Part shown: positions 11,738 to 23,183 of the stretch, piece after piece
How positions within the stretch are numbered: the first letter of the stretch is position 1
Layout: each line of letters begins with the position of its first letter
Assembly: GCA_905250115.1 (NCBI GenBank)
Contig: CAJNOI010000295.1
Span: forward strand, 1-64,000
Source: Adineta steineri
Taxonomy: Eukaryota > Rotifera > Eurotatoria > Adinetida > Adinetidae
DNA: 64,000 nucleotides
Reading direction: 5' to 3'
Translations under genes and position numbers: made by a program
Notes under the pieces: generated by a model
Databases searched by the model: none
What the model was told of the DNA's origin: nothing
What the model saw: only the letters and a program-made list of their open reading frames with translations

Positions 11738-12283
11738 TCATGCAGCCTCTGCCGGACAATAACGAATGGGCTTCATCGGATTTACATTAAAATATCCTTT
11801 TATGTTATCATACAACCATTTCTTTCGACTAAAGTAAAAAAATCATAAGAATAACTGAACGAAATGAGAAAAGAACTCATAATTTATACACACCGATTGG
11901 AAAACCAAATCTAAATAAACAAAACTAATATATTAATAGACAAAACAAAATACACTTTCTCTTACTCTAACTAGTGGTTCCTCTAAATCAATGCTACGAG
12001 CAAGTTCAACACGTTGACGATATTTCATATATCTACAAATATATATATATATATATATATTGATAGATAAATTGAAAAAATATTTTTCTCTTACTTACAA
12101 TAAGAAAACGCTTCTTCTAATTCAACTAGTTGATAAACCACGAATGTTGTTCTACGACGTCGCTTTTTACGCTTCGATCCTATAAAGAACAAAAAAATTC
12201 TCAATGTTATTTGATGATAACGTTGATAGAAGACTACTAGTAGTTGGTTGATATCGTTCATTATCAGATGTGTTTGTTGCCAT
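11738..12283 (-). CDS. small homeodomain protein with a 17-nt microexon
   Basis: Five exons on the minus strand: 12238-12283, 12095-12179, 11966-12032, 11894-11910 and 11738-11828. All have GT-AG borders and consistent phase, giving 101 residues. Residues about 22-80 form a homeodomain: basic arm KRKKRRRRTTF, helix 1 with QLVELEEAF, helix 2 RQRVELARSIDL, and recognition helix IWFSNRRKKW. The microexon ATTTGGTTTTCCAATCG encodes IWFSN plus most of the following Arg, so the DNA-contact helix exists only if it is spliced in. Position 50 is Ser, as in Pax-type homeodomains, but the rest does not place it in a class. Start chosen at the ATG in good context before ACAAACACA; more 5' exons could exist. 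Expected role is nuclear, sequence-specific DNA binding. Confidence 0.82.
12041..12060. repeat. (AT)n microsatellite
   Basis: Ten AT units in the intron between homeobox exons 2 and 3. Confidence 0.9.
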
Positions 12284-13457
12284 AATTTTCAAATTTGAAT
12301 CTGTATTTGTTGATATTGTATAAATATAAATGCGAGTATTTTTAGAAAAGAATAATTCTAATGCAGCAACTAACTCTCGCTTTATATATGAATATAGGTG
12401 CAATGATTTTCAGGACATGACCTATATGTATCATTTAGCCGGTCACGTATGTAAAGGTTAACAAATGCTATGTGTGTAAATGCATTGACCTTCTGACCAA
12501 CAATTATTGTCCCTGTTGCATTGCATATTCTATACCAATGAATAGTGGTCATCCTATAGCCATTGCGATTGCCAGTGCGAGCAAAGAAACCAAAAGTGTT
12601 AATGAATGTGAATATTTCGTTACATAAAATTTAAGACAACGAAAATTCTCTATCAACTATAACATTTTGTCCGGTCATTTAGTTTGAATCTTCAGTAGAA
12701 AGATAAAAGACAAAAGTTGCTATGTCATCGGGCTTAGCCAGTCATCAAAGAAGAATCTTTTGATACATTTCTATATGTTGCAGTACTGAGCTATTATTCC
12801 TTTGCTGATGAAAAACATTCGAACTACGGCTCGAGCTGCTCGTGTTCGTTTAACAGCCAGTAAAACAACAAATAATATTCAATCTACTATTCTTATATTT
12901 CAACATACTACTCAAAATTGATCGAAGGCTTTTTTTCCACAAAGTCAAGTAGAAAGGTTTGTCTTTGCTGTTTTGTATCGGATATTATATAAACAACTAG
13001 CGATCATCTTTTCGATTTGCTGACTCTTTTCTGGAAGAATCATAATTAGTGCTCAGTATACTCAAATACTTTAGATAAGAACCAACGTGATGTGAACGTT
13101 GTTGAAGCTTCTATTCAATCGACCTCTTTTCAATGAAATCCAGTACCTTTATTATAGTATTCATAGTCAGAATCTATTCTTGGGAGTGTGGGTGTTGATG
13201 ATGCTAAATAATCTTTTGAACACATGCACCCTGTGCTAAGCGATATATAATATCTAATCATTATACTTGTTTCAATTCTCGGTAGTAATACTTTACGAAC
13301 ATCAACAAAAAGTACTGAATAACGACAAATTGAATTATGTAACTGGTACATCTATTAGTAATGATGAATATTCTTTTCCTATCCTAATAAACAGTTTATT
13401 GAAATATCATATCTACTCTATAACAACAATAGCAAAAATCCTAATAAAACAATAGAA
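12284..13457. other. intergenic, no convincing gene
   Basis: No domain recognised on either strand. An open stretch of about 37 codons starts at an ATG near 12808, and short frames occur at 13130-13455; none has family features. GGGAGTGTGGGTGTTG near 13180 resembles one arm of the hairpin group without a clear partner. Confidence 0.45.
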
Positions 13458-15176
13458 TCATGTCCATTTTATATAAACATCACTATTAATTTGTTCAATA
13501 ATAAAATCATTAAGTAATTTATTTTCTTTAGATATTTTAGTTAAGAATTCGATCATATCATTGGCAAACTTTAGTATAGTAAATGATAATAATCGAAGTT
13601 TACTATCTGTTCTTGATCGAACATGAGATAATATAAGTCCTACAAATGATTCAACATGATTATAATCCTTACAATGAAGATGAAGATGATTAACATGAAA
13701 ACAAATAAGCATTAAAAAATGAACATCAGCCACTTGATAAACATCACTAAAAGAAAGTTTTTGAAAATGGTTTTCACGAAATAATAAACATAATAGTTGA
13801 AGTTCTTCATCGGTTATAGATGTTGAATTAGTAAATAATAATCGAAATAATGATAACGTTTCAATATCAGGTAACAGAAGTAAAATTTTATATAAATTTT
13901 CAAGAGAAATTGTCGTTGAGATTCGTAAATGATAGATTTGTGTAATAGTTAATGCATGATAAATATGATCACTAATATGGATTGATTCTACCCAGTGTTC
14001 AGGTGACACATCAACTATTTCAAATTCAACAGATTTCAATAATTGGTTTGATTCCGAACCATATTCATACCAATTTCTTCTAAAAATATGAATAAAATAA
14101 AAAAATAGAGATTTTTATTTTCTAATTTACTTATATGGTTGAATTGAATAAATTAAATGTCCAGAATCATTTTCAACTTTAAATATCCATCGTCGTTCAA
14201 GCCAAAATATTGAATTAAATTCATTTTGTTCTCCTAAATACATTGGTGTTTCATAATCATCCGAAAAATATACCGTTTTTTTAAAATAAAGTTTTTCTAA
14301 TTGTAATAAATTTTCATGAAGAAAATCTTCCCATCGTTTAGCATTAAGATATGACATGTCTTCATGTCTAATATCTAATGATAAAATTTTTAAATTGAAT
14401 CTTATTTTTTTAATAAGAATTTCAAATTCATCAAATGTCATTTCAGAAATTTCCATTGAAAGTTTTGTTAAATTTATTAATTTAATTGGTTCAATCGTAT
14501 TTAAATCATTTATATCAATAAGATTTAAAAATTTTAAATAACGAACATTTGGTGTATAGGATAATAAAGTAAAAAGATCTTTAATAGAACAACCATGATC
14601 CATAATAAAATATTCAATTGATGTTTTTTGTTGATCAGTTGTTGCTATTGGTAATGAAATAACTATATCAATATCTTCATTATCACATGTTCGATATTTA
14701 AGGTATTTTAATTTTGCTAAATTAAAAATTGGTTGGTAAATGTTCGTGTGATCTTGTTCTTCAGTACATAGATCAATTGTTAATGAATAGAAATTAGGTA
14801 AAGAGGATAATTGATGAATAAGTGATGACAAAATACCGGATTTAATAGAATAAAGAATAAGTGATTGAAGAGATTGAAATAATGATAGATTAGATTTAAT
14901 CGTTGAAATTATTTTAGTTGTATTTTCATCGAATGAATGTATTGATAGTGCTTGATGATGATGATTATGAAGAAGTTCTTCATAATTATTCAGAAAAAGT
15001 TCTTTTGATTGAGCATAATTATCATCTAATTTTAATCGTGTTAATGAAGAATTGAGAAGTAATTGAAAACGTTCGTTAAGATTTGAGAATCCATTAAAAA
15101 TTACATATGCATCAAAGTATTCGAAGATTTCGTAGAAAATTTCATTCGACAAATGTTCGATTGTTGTCATCGACAT
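13458..15176 (-). CDS. F-box/LRR-like protein (bdelloid expanded family)
   Basis: Two exons, 14131-15176 and 13458-14079, joined by a 51-nt GT-AG intron in phase 2, encode 555 residues. The start EHLSNEIFYEIFEYFDAY is an F-box-like motif of the kind that binds Skp1 in SCF ubiquitin ligases. It is followed by SNLNERFQLLLN and then irregular Leu/Ile/Asn-rich repeats such as SLFQSLQSLIL and LRLLSFTIL that suggest an LRR solenoid. Proteins of this layout are very numerous in bdelloids, from general knowledge. The substrate is unknown. Related genes are at 42576-44207 and 55654-57641, with a broken one at 50964-52960. Confidence 0.75.
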
Positions 15177-15611
15177 ACTAATGGAATGTTTTTCTTAAAA
15201 CTGACTGAATATCAAAATCGATCGTTATTCTTTCTTCCTTCGTCTGTTCGGCTTGACTATATGAATATTTTCTCGATAGATGTCTTACGTATACAATTTA
15301 TTTAAAACAAAAGAAAAAGTAATCAAACAATATTCATATTTTGAAGGTGTTTGGGTAAGGAAATCTTCACCCTTATGGAACATGATCTGTGATAAGAACG
15401 AATCATTGGATATCTAATGACGATGTAAATAGTAATATAAAATCATGTGTGTTTTTTTTATTTCATGACTCAGACTATTGAAGAACAGAAAATATAAAAG
15501 AGAGAAACCCGCATGATGATCAAACGTAGAGAGAGAAAGAATGTATATATATTGAAGTTCGAAAAACTATATCGGCAACAGTCATTTATTCATCAACAAT
15601 GGAAACCTGTT

Positions 15612-15676
15612 GAGTGTGGGTGTGAGAGTATCTGAAATAGAACACTCATCGATATTCACAACTACATCCACACCCA
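15612..15676. repeat. GTGTGGGTGTG hairpin
   Basis: Left arm GAGTGTGGGTGTGAGAGT, right arm CACAACTACATCCACACCC. Imperfect pairing; same group as the other GTGGG hairpins. Confidence 0.6.
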
Positions 15677-15861
15677 TTATGATGGTGATATTTTTTAATC
15701 GGGTTTAAAATATCTGATGAAAACAAATCTAATGCATCGATTGATATTTGTTGTTAGAATTACTGAACTTTCTTTTCACACATAACTATTTTGTACACTA
15801 GTCATTGGATTATTTGCTATCATATTTCTATTATTTAAATTAATCAGTATGCTACTCATCT

Positions 15862-16034
15862 AGGGATGTGCAGTGTTAGTGAAAATACTGAAAAACTGAC
15901 ACTTAAAATATCAGTTCAGTGTCCACCGTGCCACTGAAAATGTCGGTGTCAGTGTTCACCGAACACTGAATATAAGTGGTCGGTCTCCACCGTGCCACTG
16001 AAATATCGGTGTCAGTGTCCACCGAACACTGAAT
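15862..16034. repeat. composite palindromic repeat built on CAGTG words, cut by a gap
   Basis: Starts AGGGATGTGCAGTG and continues as short direct and inverted copies of CAGTG/CACTG. These include two roughly 60-bp tandem units, each containing CCACCGTGCCACTGAAA and CACCGAACACTGAAT. It runs into the 10-N gap at 16035-16044, so its right end is missing and copy number is unknown. The start matches two other elements near 24413 and 58832. Confidence 0.65.
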
Positions 16035-16044
16035 NNNNNNNNNN
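16035..16044. other. assembly gap (10 N)
   Basis: Ten N placed inside the CAGTG repeat; the true length is probably unknown. Confidence 0.98.
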
Positions 16045-17206
16045 TTGTTTTGTATATTTTTCATGAAATAAAATCACAAAAAGCATAAAAAAAAGTTTTG
16101 AGCAGAATTGTATTGTGCAAAAATAGGTATGAAAATGTGATAAACAAACTATACCACCGATACACGTGTATTTTTCATTCGATCGAAAAGAAAAAAATAC
16201 GTATCATGAGAGGTGAGGATGAGGATGAGGATAGATAAAGACGTTGACTATTATATCCACACCAGCACACTCTCTAGATTTTAACACTTATTTAACTAAA
16301 TCTTATGATGGATATAGAAAAAAATTAATTAAAAATTTTTATAAAACTCGAAGTGCTCTTTGAAAAACTTCTTGATTGAAACTCAAGTTTTAATTGCTTC
16401 ATCAAAAATTGGTAGAACAATGAAATTGACTTCAAATCCTATGCCACCAAAATATCAATATCGAATAGACAGACGTTACTAGCAATGAATGATACAAAAC
16501 TCATATCTATGAATAAAAATAGATTGTCGATATATGTAAAGTATAGATGTCGGATGTATATTTTACTTATTTTATCATTCTCGTACATTCGTGTGTTTTA
16601 TGATGTGATGACTCATATATCGTATGACTATAAAACGAAAGTTCGTCGATCAAAATTTAATTTTGAAGTTTCTTCTCTTTAACTATGTATTGCTTTTTTC
16701 GTTCGGTCGAACGAAAAATTTACGTATTGATGATGATTGCAACGAAGGAAAGATAAAAACGTGCGCTGATCGGTAATTTTTTTACCAAGGTACATAACGA
16801 TGACTGACGCATCAATGATCACTGCAGTAAAGAAGAAATAAAAAAAATATGTTTTTCGATGTTTTATTTATTCATTCTTTTTTGACTTCAATTATTGTTA
16901 GGTATTATTTTACAGTAAGTGAAATCATACTATTTGATTGTGGTCTAAAGAATACAAATGATATCTTTAAATATGATAGTGAATATTTTTTCTTGTCATT
17001 CTTACGACTAGACAAATAAACTATTTGCCTGTGAACGAGGCAGAACAACAAAGATATTTCATATTCTTAAAAATATCTGGATGATGTAGCTGTATAGATT
17101 GAAGAAGATTCGCATCATTACCCGTATTCACATCCAACCTTTAATACTATAAATTATGTCCAACTAATGATATTGCTGAATTATTTTATCTATTTTTGAT
17201 ATAGAA
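16045..17206. other. intergenic, no convincing gene
   Basis: AT-rich. Holds a weak GAGGATGAGGATG/ATCCACACC inverted repeat at about 16209-16274 of the hairpin group. A 65-codon frame at 16485-16682 shows no family features. Confidence 0.5.
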
Positions 17207-18259
17207 ATGGAAAAAATGTTTGTGTGTCGTCAACTTCAATGTTTCAAGTTCAAATACTTATTACTTTTCGTATTTGTCACTTGTTTTACTCTTGTTATCG
17301 TCTTTTTCGTCAACAGATCTTCAAGTAATATTTCACTATTGGCAACAGGAATCGAAACGATCGTTACGTCTCCAATAAATACTACTCGTCACTTATCCAA
17401 GGTTAATTCGTCTAACTGCCTTCAATCAGATACTCGACCTTTTTTTGAACAAGAATATCCACAAACGAATTTACCTCAACGAATATCAAATTCATCATAT
17501 CAAAATATTCTTCATCAACTTCATTCTCTTCGTTTAATTGTCGTAGCATGTGCTCGTAATGTTGAAAAAGATATTGAAAATTATCGATCTCATGTTGAAC
17601 CAATTATTGATCTCTTTCATCCATCATCTCGTATTCTTATTTTCGAAAGTGATTCAAAAGATAAAACTGTAGAAAAACTTTATCAATGGCCTCGTGCACA
17701 AGTTTATGCATATGGTAATCTGATGAAATCGCATCCAGGACGTACTGATCGCCTTGCTTTTTGTCGCAATACACTACTTAGCAAAACACGTGATCTCAAA
17801 GCTGATTATATCTTAGTTACTGATTTAGATGCATTTTCTACAGCAGTTCCTGCATTTCTTTCAAATTTTCAATATAATATAGATGATTGGTCAGTAATGA
17901 CAACAGCATCAAGTGGTGCATATTCTGATCTTTGGGCATTACGTACATTGTCTGATTCAGTTATGAATTATGATGTATGGCGTCGAATGGGAGAATTAGG
18001 AGGATCATCTGGTAAAAATCATTGTAGTCCAACAGAAATTAGATATTTAGCTCTTGGTATTCATGAAAAACTTATTCCAATTGAATATGGTTTACTTGAA
18101 GTACGCTCAGCTTTTGGTGGTGCTGGATTATATAAATTAAATTCAACATATGGATGTCAATATAATGGAGATACTTGTGAACATGTAGCATTTCATTTAT
18201 GTATACGAGAAAAAAATCAAGGAAGAATTTTTATTAATTCGGAATTTCGACTTAATTAA
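17207..18259 (+). CDS. GT-A-like glycosyltransferase, type II membrane protein
   Basis: 350 residues in one exon. A cytosolic tail of about 16 residues precedes a membrane anchor (about 17-35), then a Ser/Thr/Asn-rich stem and a catalytic-looking domain from about 105. Features of nucleotide-sugar transferases are visible: LIVVACARNVEKDIENY, a strand ending ILIFESDSKDKT, and the DxD-type motif DLDAF (Asp206, Asp208) expected to hold metal and the sugar nucleotide. The end has CEHVAFH and FINSEF. It probably acts in the Golgi lumen. The layout resembles GT families such as GT69 (fungal CAP59-like) and some large-DNA-virus glycosyltransferases, but I cannot assign a family or sugar. Absence of introns fits either transfer or retroposition. 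Confidence 0.65.
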   Translation: MEKMFVCRQLQCFKFKYLLLFVFVTCFTLVIVFFVNRSSSNISLLATGIETIVTSPINTTRHLSKVNSSNCLQSDTRPFFEQEYPQTNLPQRISNSSYQNILHQLHSLRLIVVACARNVEKDIENYRSHVEPIIDLFHPSSRILIFESDSKDKTVEKLYQWPRAQVYAYGNLMKSHPGRTDRLAFCRNTLLSKTRDLKADYILVTDLDAFSTAVPAFLSNFQYNIDDWSVMTTASSGAYSDLWALRTLSDSVMNYDVWRRMGELGGSSGKNHCSPTEIRYLALGIHEKLIPIEYGLLEVRSAFGGAGLYKLNSTYGCQYNGDTCEHVAFHLCIREKNQGRIFINSEFRLN

Positions 18260-18925
18260 GCAATGATCATCAATTTTCATATCGATAAAGATAAAATGCA
18301 CATATTACATATTCTCAAAATTAAGAATTACAAGTTTTTGTTTATGTGTAGTATTTTTTATAGCATGATTATCGTGGTATTGCTCATTTTAATAATAATG
18401 ATAAAAGTTATCGCAGCGAAAAAACGAATTTTTTTCTCCCACTCAAATCAGAATTGTTATTGATATGTTTGTAATCATGAACACTAATATACCTCTCTAA
18501 CTAATATTTTATCTTAGTAAATGTGCTATTACTATGCCGATATTCATGACACTTCTTGCTCACTCATCTCACTGTTTCGCATTGTTATCAAGGATGGCGA
18601 TAAACTATTTCAATCAAAGAATATTTTATCAAATAGTGTTTTTTATTTATCACAGGCAATAAGTAATTTCTGAAATGTTGCTTAAACGATTGTTTAAGAT
18701 CATATTATGATTAAAAACAGTATTTTTACCTATAGAAAATAGTGCTTCATAACAGTGAAGTTCTGCATATATTTGATAACAAAAATATCATTCTTTCTTT
18801 TGTTCTGAGGCTACTAACGCAGTTGATGTGTAATCTTATCTTTCAACTCTAAGAAGACATCCACGGACAGTGAAACAACATGTGAATTGTCATTTCGTTA
18901 GTTATATATTGAATCATCGACACAT
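18260..18925. other. intergenic, no gene seen
   Basis: A 66-codon hydrophobic open frame at 18263-18463 directly after the glycosyltransferase has no supporting feature. Nothing else seen. Confidence 0.5.
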
Positions 18926-19637
18926 ATGTTATCATTTTTTATATTGTGTTTGGCTAGTGTTGTCATTGCTCAACAACCACGTCCATGCACAAGTCCTAGT
19001 CAATGGGAAGCTAGCGTTCATAGTTCTAATCCAAAATTAGATGGTGATCTTGTAGGTCAATTGTCTTACGATGCAATATATCAACGAACACGTATTCTTC
19101 AACATGTCAAAGTTGGTACAACCGAAACTTACTACGATATAATTACTTTTTATGATGCTAAACTTGTCTTTATTGTGAATATGAAAAACGGAGAATGTTC
19201 ACGATCTACCTTCGATCAGCCGTGGAGTGATTTTGGTATTCAATCAGATGCCACATCACTTGGAGAAGCGTATATAGGTTCATCTACAATACATGATGCT
19301 GGTCTTTTCGTTACGATTTGGTTAGTATTCTTTTTTTTTAATTTCAATTTATTTAATAAATGTATGTTTTGACTAACCTCTTTCTCGTCTTGCTAGGGGT
19401 GGCAATCAGACAATACCATTGAATGAAACTGCGCGTTACATACAAACATGGACTTTTGAAAATTGTTTACCAGTTTCTAATATTTTGTTTGAACCTAGTG
19501 GAAGTATAAACTACATGTGATATTATAATATCACCCTTGGAATCCAAGATCCGAATGTCTTCATTCCACCGGCACGATGCTGGAATGACAAGAAGTTTCC
19601 AATACAATACAATCGTTTTGGTCCACGAATGAATTAA
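18926..19637 (+). pseudogene. ependymin-related secreted protein with in-frame TGA
   Basis: Exon 1 is 18926-19320 and exon 2 starts at 19397 (GT-AG intron, phase 2). A signal peptide (MLSFFILCLASVVIAQ) leads into a mature protein with ependymin-family features: PCTSPSQWEAS, LSYDAIYQRTRI and ENCLPVS. These are secreted proteins that bind calcium and hydrophobic ligands, often extracellular or lysosomal. At 19518-19520 the frame meets TGA, then stays open for 38 codons (YYNITLGIQDPNVF, PPARCW), which is the normal family C-terminus, and stops at 19635-19637. So one nonsense change, read-through or a sequencing error separates it from a full-length protein of about 200 residues. No SECIS-like fold was seen downstream. 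AATAAA lies at 19688. Confidence 0.7.
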
Positions 19638-19687
19638 GAACTTGACTAAGCGAGTATTTACACATCGAAACCATTTTTTTAATTTTC

Positions 19688-19693
19688 AATAAA
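19688..19693 (+). terminator. polyadenylation signal AATAAA
   Basis: AATAAA about 50 bp after the last stop of the ependymin-related gene, followed by a T-rich stretch. Confidence 0.5.
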
Positions 19694-19800
19694 GTTTTAT
19701 TCAAAACAAATAAAAAAAATCATTTCAAGGATTTTATTAAATCAATGGTTATTCTGTAGTTACAATGCTGTCGAATATAAACCTAATTCTTTAAGATTTT

Positions 19801-19879
19801 GGTGTGGGTGAGAGTACGGGCGAGTGTGGATGTCAATTATTCATAACACATTCAATCGCGCGACAACTACATCCACATC
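19801..19879. repeat. GTGTGGGTGAG hairpin
   Basis: Left arm GGTGTGGGTGAGAGTACGGG, right arm ACTACATCCACATC with a long loop. Imperfect member of the hairpin group. Confidence 0.55.
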
Positions 19880-20155
19880 AAAAAGTAACTACATTAATTA
19901 TGAATTATGTAGATTAATTTCATCGCAGCATATTAAATTATATTCTACAAAGAATAATAAACGTCGAATATGCAACAAAAAAGATTTGTATATGAAGTTT
20001 TATATTTATTTTCAAATATAATAAAATTTTCGTCTGATCTTATATAATCATAAATAGGTAATAAACAGATTATTTCACTGTGTGTGAAAGAAAAAAAAAA
20101 TAGTTGGAAGTTCTCAAGTCAAATATAGCTATAAATGAATCAACATTTGACTCTG

Positions 20156-20247
20156 CTTGAGGATGTGGGTTGACTTGAAGATGATATCCTGATCCTCACT
20201 AACCCGACACTAATCCACTCATCCACATCCATATTCACACCCTCAAG
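20156..20247. repeat. CTTGAGGATGTGGG hairpin
   Basis: Left end CTTGAGGATGTGGG, right end CCACATCCATATTCACACCC followed by TCAAG. The CTTGAGG/CCTCAAG termini recur in other members. Confidence 0.7.
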
Positions 20248-21121
20248 ATTCGATATCGCGAGTCATTATCAACCATTTTCAGAATATAAGGAGAAATCGT
20301 ATGAGTAGAGCGAAGAACTTCATTATCCGACACAGATGATAGAAGAAACCGAATGTTTTTTCGAAATTCAAAATTTTTAAATAATTTTAAAAGGGTGAGT
20401 GTCGCTATGTTAATATATTATTGTAATAATATTTGCCCTCTTCCTATTATTTCTTCTCATCTTATGTATTGCCATTATCTTTTTGTCGTTCCTTCATTCT
20501 CTCTGATGAGCGAGTATATACACATATGTTTTGTATGAAAACAATGAGATTCTAGATAAGGAAAAATATAACAAAGCGTTATAATATCTAATGTTGTCAC
20601 AATTAAGTGTTTCTTTATCGTCGAAAAGACGTGTTGACTAACTTTCTGTCGAATATAAAAGGAAGTAAAATTAAAATGTTTCATTGACACTATCAAAAAA
20701 CAGTTTTTTCAAGAGACATAATAGGAAATCGTGAGTATTCTGATGTTTCGAGAACTTCAATTCAAGGTAGTTTTTGAGCGCCTTATTTTAGCTTAAAATA
20801 ATTTCTAGATGCTTTAAGCCACTTTGAAGTACTCCGATGTAATTTCGGACTTGAAGTCGGCTATTGACTTCATGGGCTTATAGTTCATATGGCTTGCTAC
20901 CTCTGTGAAATTATTGCATAACAACATATAAAGAAAGGAAAGATATCACACAAGATGAGTTGACCATTGGTATAGTGAGTTCGGTTTTTTCTCGAACAAA
21001 TATATCAGAACACTTTCAATTTCTCGTTCATAGTCAATGAAATCATAATTTAAGAAAGATAATCTTACGTTTTATTTTAGAAAATAAATATTAATTAGGT
21101 TCCAAAATAAAAAAATCCGCA

Positions 21122-21823
21122 ATGATTAGCATTTCACAACGTGATGCTGCATTATTCGCAGGATTTTCAATTTCAATCATGGCAGTTCATGCAGGATTTG
21201 CCTATGCTTTTCTTCTTCAAGGTTTTAATCTACCCGATAAAACAGCTTTAACAACTGATAATACTAGACCTCCTCTGACATCATTTCGTTTTGGCACTTT
21301 CGACCTTCTTATCATACTTATCTGGGCTGTACTAGTGGCTTGGGCACTTCATGTTTCTCTTAAACAAGTGGACGAACCCCTTTTCTCAGCTACTGTTTGG
21401 CTTCGAATTAGCTATACATTATGTTTGGAAACTGCCTTACTAAGTTCAAATGCTATTGTATTACTATTAAATGATGCAAAGTATTTGTCTGGTTATGGAG
21501 AAAGTCTTTTTAATGCTCTGGTGACATTGTTTTTAAATAAGTTTCATTATAATTGGTCTCTTGTATTAGTTATTTTTGGATGTCATCTTTACGTTCTTAG
21601 CTATTTAGTTTTCAAATCTGACTATATTCCTAAAAAATTTGTTTTTTTATTAATTATTGTTTCTCTTTGTTATATTATCAACAATTGGGCTAATTTACTA
21701 TTACCCAACTATGAAAAATATAAAACAACAATCGAAATATTTCTTAGCGTACCTATGATTGTTGGGGAAATGGGATTTGGTTTATGGCTTTTATTCAAAG
21801 GTGGTATAGAACATGAAGATTAA
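21122..21823 (+). CDS. DUF4386-like multi-pass membrane protein
   Basis: 233 residues in one exon with about five to six hydrophobic segments (about 10-32, 58-80, 95-120, 140-162, 173-192, 208-226). The C-terminal half fits the bacterial and archaeal DUF4386 family pattern: an FGCHLYVLSYLVFKSDYIPK block, a hydrophobic run ending YIINNWANLLLPNYEKY, then a last helix. In that family the equivalents are a G-hL..GYL..RS..P segment and a YL..sh..LLLP segment. Function of the family is not established. A bacterial-type, intronless gene among intron-rich neighbours suggests horizontal transfer; this is inference. The family assignment rests on memory of the pattern only. Confidence 0.6.
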   Translation: MISISQRDAALFAGFSISIMAVHAGFAYAFLLQGFNLPDKTALTTDNTRPPLTSFRFGTFDLLIILIWAVLVAWALHVSLKQVDEPLFSATVWLRISYTLCLETALLSSNAIVLLLNDAKYLSGYGESLFNALVTLFLNKFHYNWSLVLVIFGCHLYVLSYLVFKSDYIPKKFVFLLIIVSLCYIINNWANLLLPNYEKYKTTIEIFLSVPMIVGEMGFGLWLLFKGGIEHED

Positions 21824-23183
21824 GGTGATTCAAACAAAAAAACAGATTAATTTGTAAATCTTAACTCTTTGCTTTTCAACAATCAAATTTAATTGAAATA
21901 AATAAAATCGATTATGACAATTTCTAAACTTTATGAATAAAGTGGGCGTGGGTGCAACTTTTCTTAATCTTCGTCCCGATAATATCAATTTCTTACTTTT
22001 CACCTCAGGATAGTGCTCCTTTTTTGAAAGCTGATCTATTATTATTCTAGTCTTTTCTTGTCTTTTCGTAAATCTACTTGAAAAACTTTTATTTTTATCA
22101 CGTTTAACAGGAAAATCATACATCAACATTGATGCAACGAAAAATTCATCTTGAAGGTATATGAATGTAGATGATAATTGATGGAAATATCTATACGCAC
22201 TGTCGACAAATTTTCCAGTGATTTATATTCACTTGTTATAGTGAGACAAATGACTATTTCATAAAAGCTATCAAAAAAGTATCACGAACGTTTGCTTTTT
22301 ATTAGAGTTAATTCAGTGTTTAATATTGTATCATCAGTATATTTACAAGAATCGTATTTTAAGCATGCCGAATACTCTTCGATGAATCATTCAGTATTAT
22401 GACAATGTAAAATAAAACTTTAATCATATCAACAAATCAAATATGTCGTAGTATTATACAATATATTTAAAAGTTCAATTGATATTTTTTATGAATCATA
22501 CTATACACAAAATATAAAAAAGGAAAAAAAATTCATCAACATTATTGTTTGTTTTGACTGACATCATGGAAACAGTGCTGTTTTCTCTTCATCATAATAT
22601 TACATTTTTTCTCATCATTTATTTAGAACATAGGTTTTTTAATCAACGATATACTTTGCCATATTCTTATTAAAGAAGCACAATCTTTTTACAACCTGTT
22701 TGTTTCTATAGTTTCTTTGCAAAAAAAATGAACATACTTTTTGAATAAACTTTTGTTTTATCTCATAGAACTGAAGAAAAAAGAAAAAGAAAGAAGGAAC
22801 AGAAACATTTTATTTCTTTCTTTTTTGGCTCAAAACACTTTAGCTTCAGCCTGTTTAGTATTCTTCGTCTTTCTTTCACGATATAATATAACAATTCAAA
22901 ATATATGCATCATTCTGTTCTAGCTGCATATAAACAAAGAAAAAAAAATCTACTTTATGCATATTTAAGTCTTTTGTCGAACAGAAAAAAAAGTTGACGA
23001 CTAGTTTTGACTAAAAAGAAAAAAAAGAATGACGATTATTTTATTTCATCACATTAACAAAATGAAAAGACAAGTTGGTATGTTAAATGAGAAAAAAAAA
23101 TAGACAGTAATATATTGTTATACTGCTGCATTGTGACTTGCTCAGAGTTACATTTATTTCCTTAGATTAAAAGTTTTTTGGTA
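21824..23183. other. intergenic, no gene seen
   Basis: AT-rich with A-runs and T-runs. GTGGGCGTGGGTG near 21941 is a lone arm of the hairpin type. Short frames at 21830-22129 (-) and 22741-22923 are unconvincing. Confidence 0.5.

Larger units (their letters stand above)
19638..21121. other. intergenic with two GTGGG hairpins
   Basis: No gene recognised. Hairpins at 19801-19879 and 20156-20247 are listed separately. Short frames at 19824-20021 and 20353-20696 look random. Confidence 0.5.

Noticed and set aside
12808..12918. Short Arg/Thr-rich frame
   Set aside because: About 37 codons without recognisable family or clear splice partners.
18263..18463. 66-codon hydrophobic frame after the glycosyltransferase
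   Set aside because: AT-rich sequence easily gives hydrophobic frames; no other support.
19518..19520. Selenocysteine codon in the ependymin-related gene
   Set aside because: No ATGA / AA / GA fold was found before the polyadenylation signal, and the family has no conserved Cys here that I know of.
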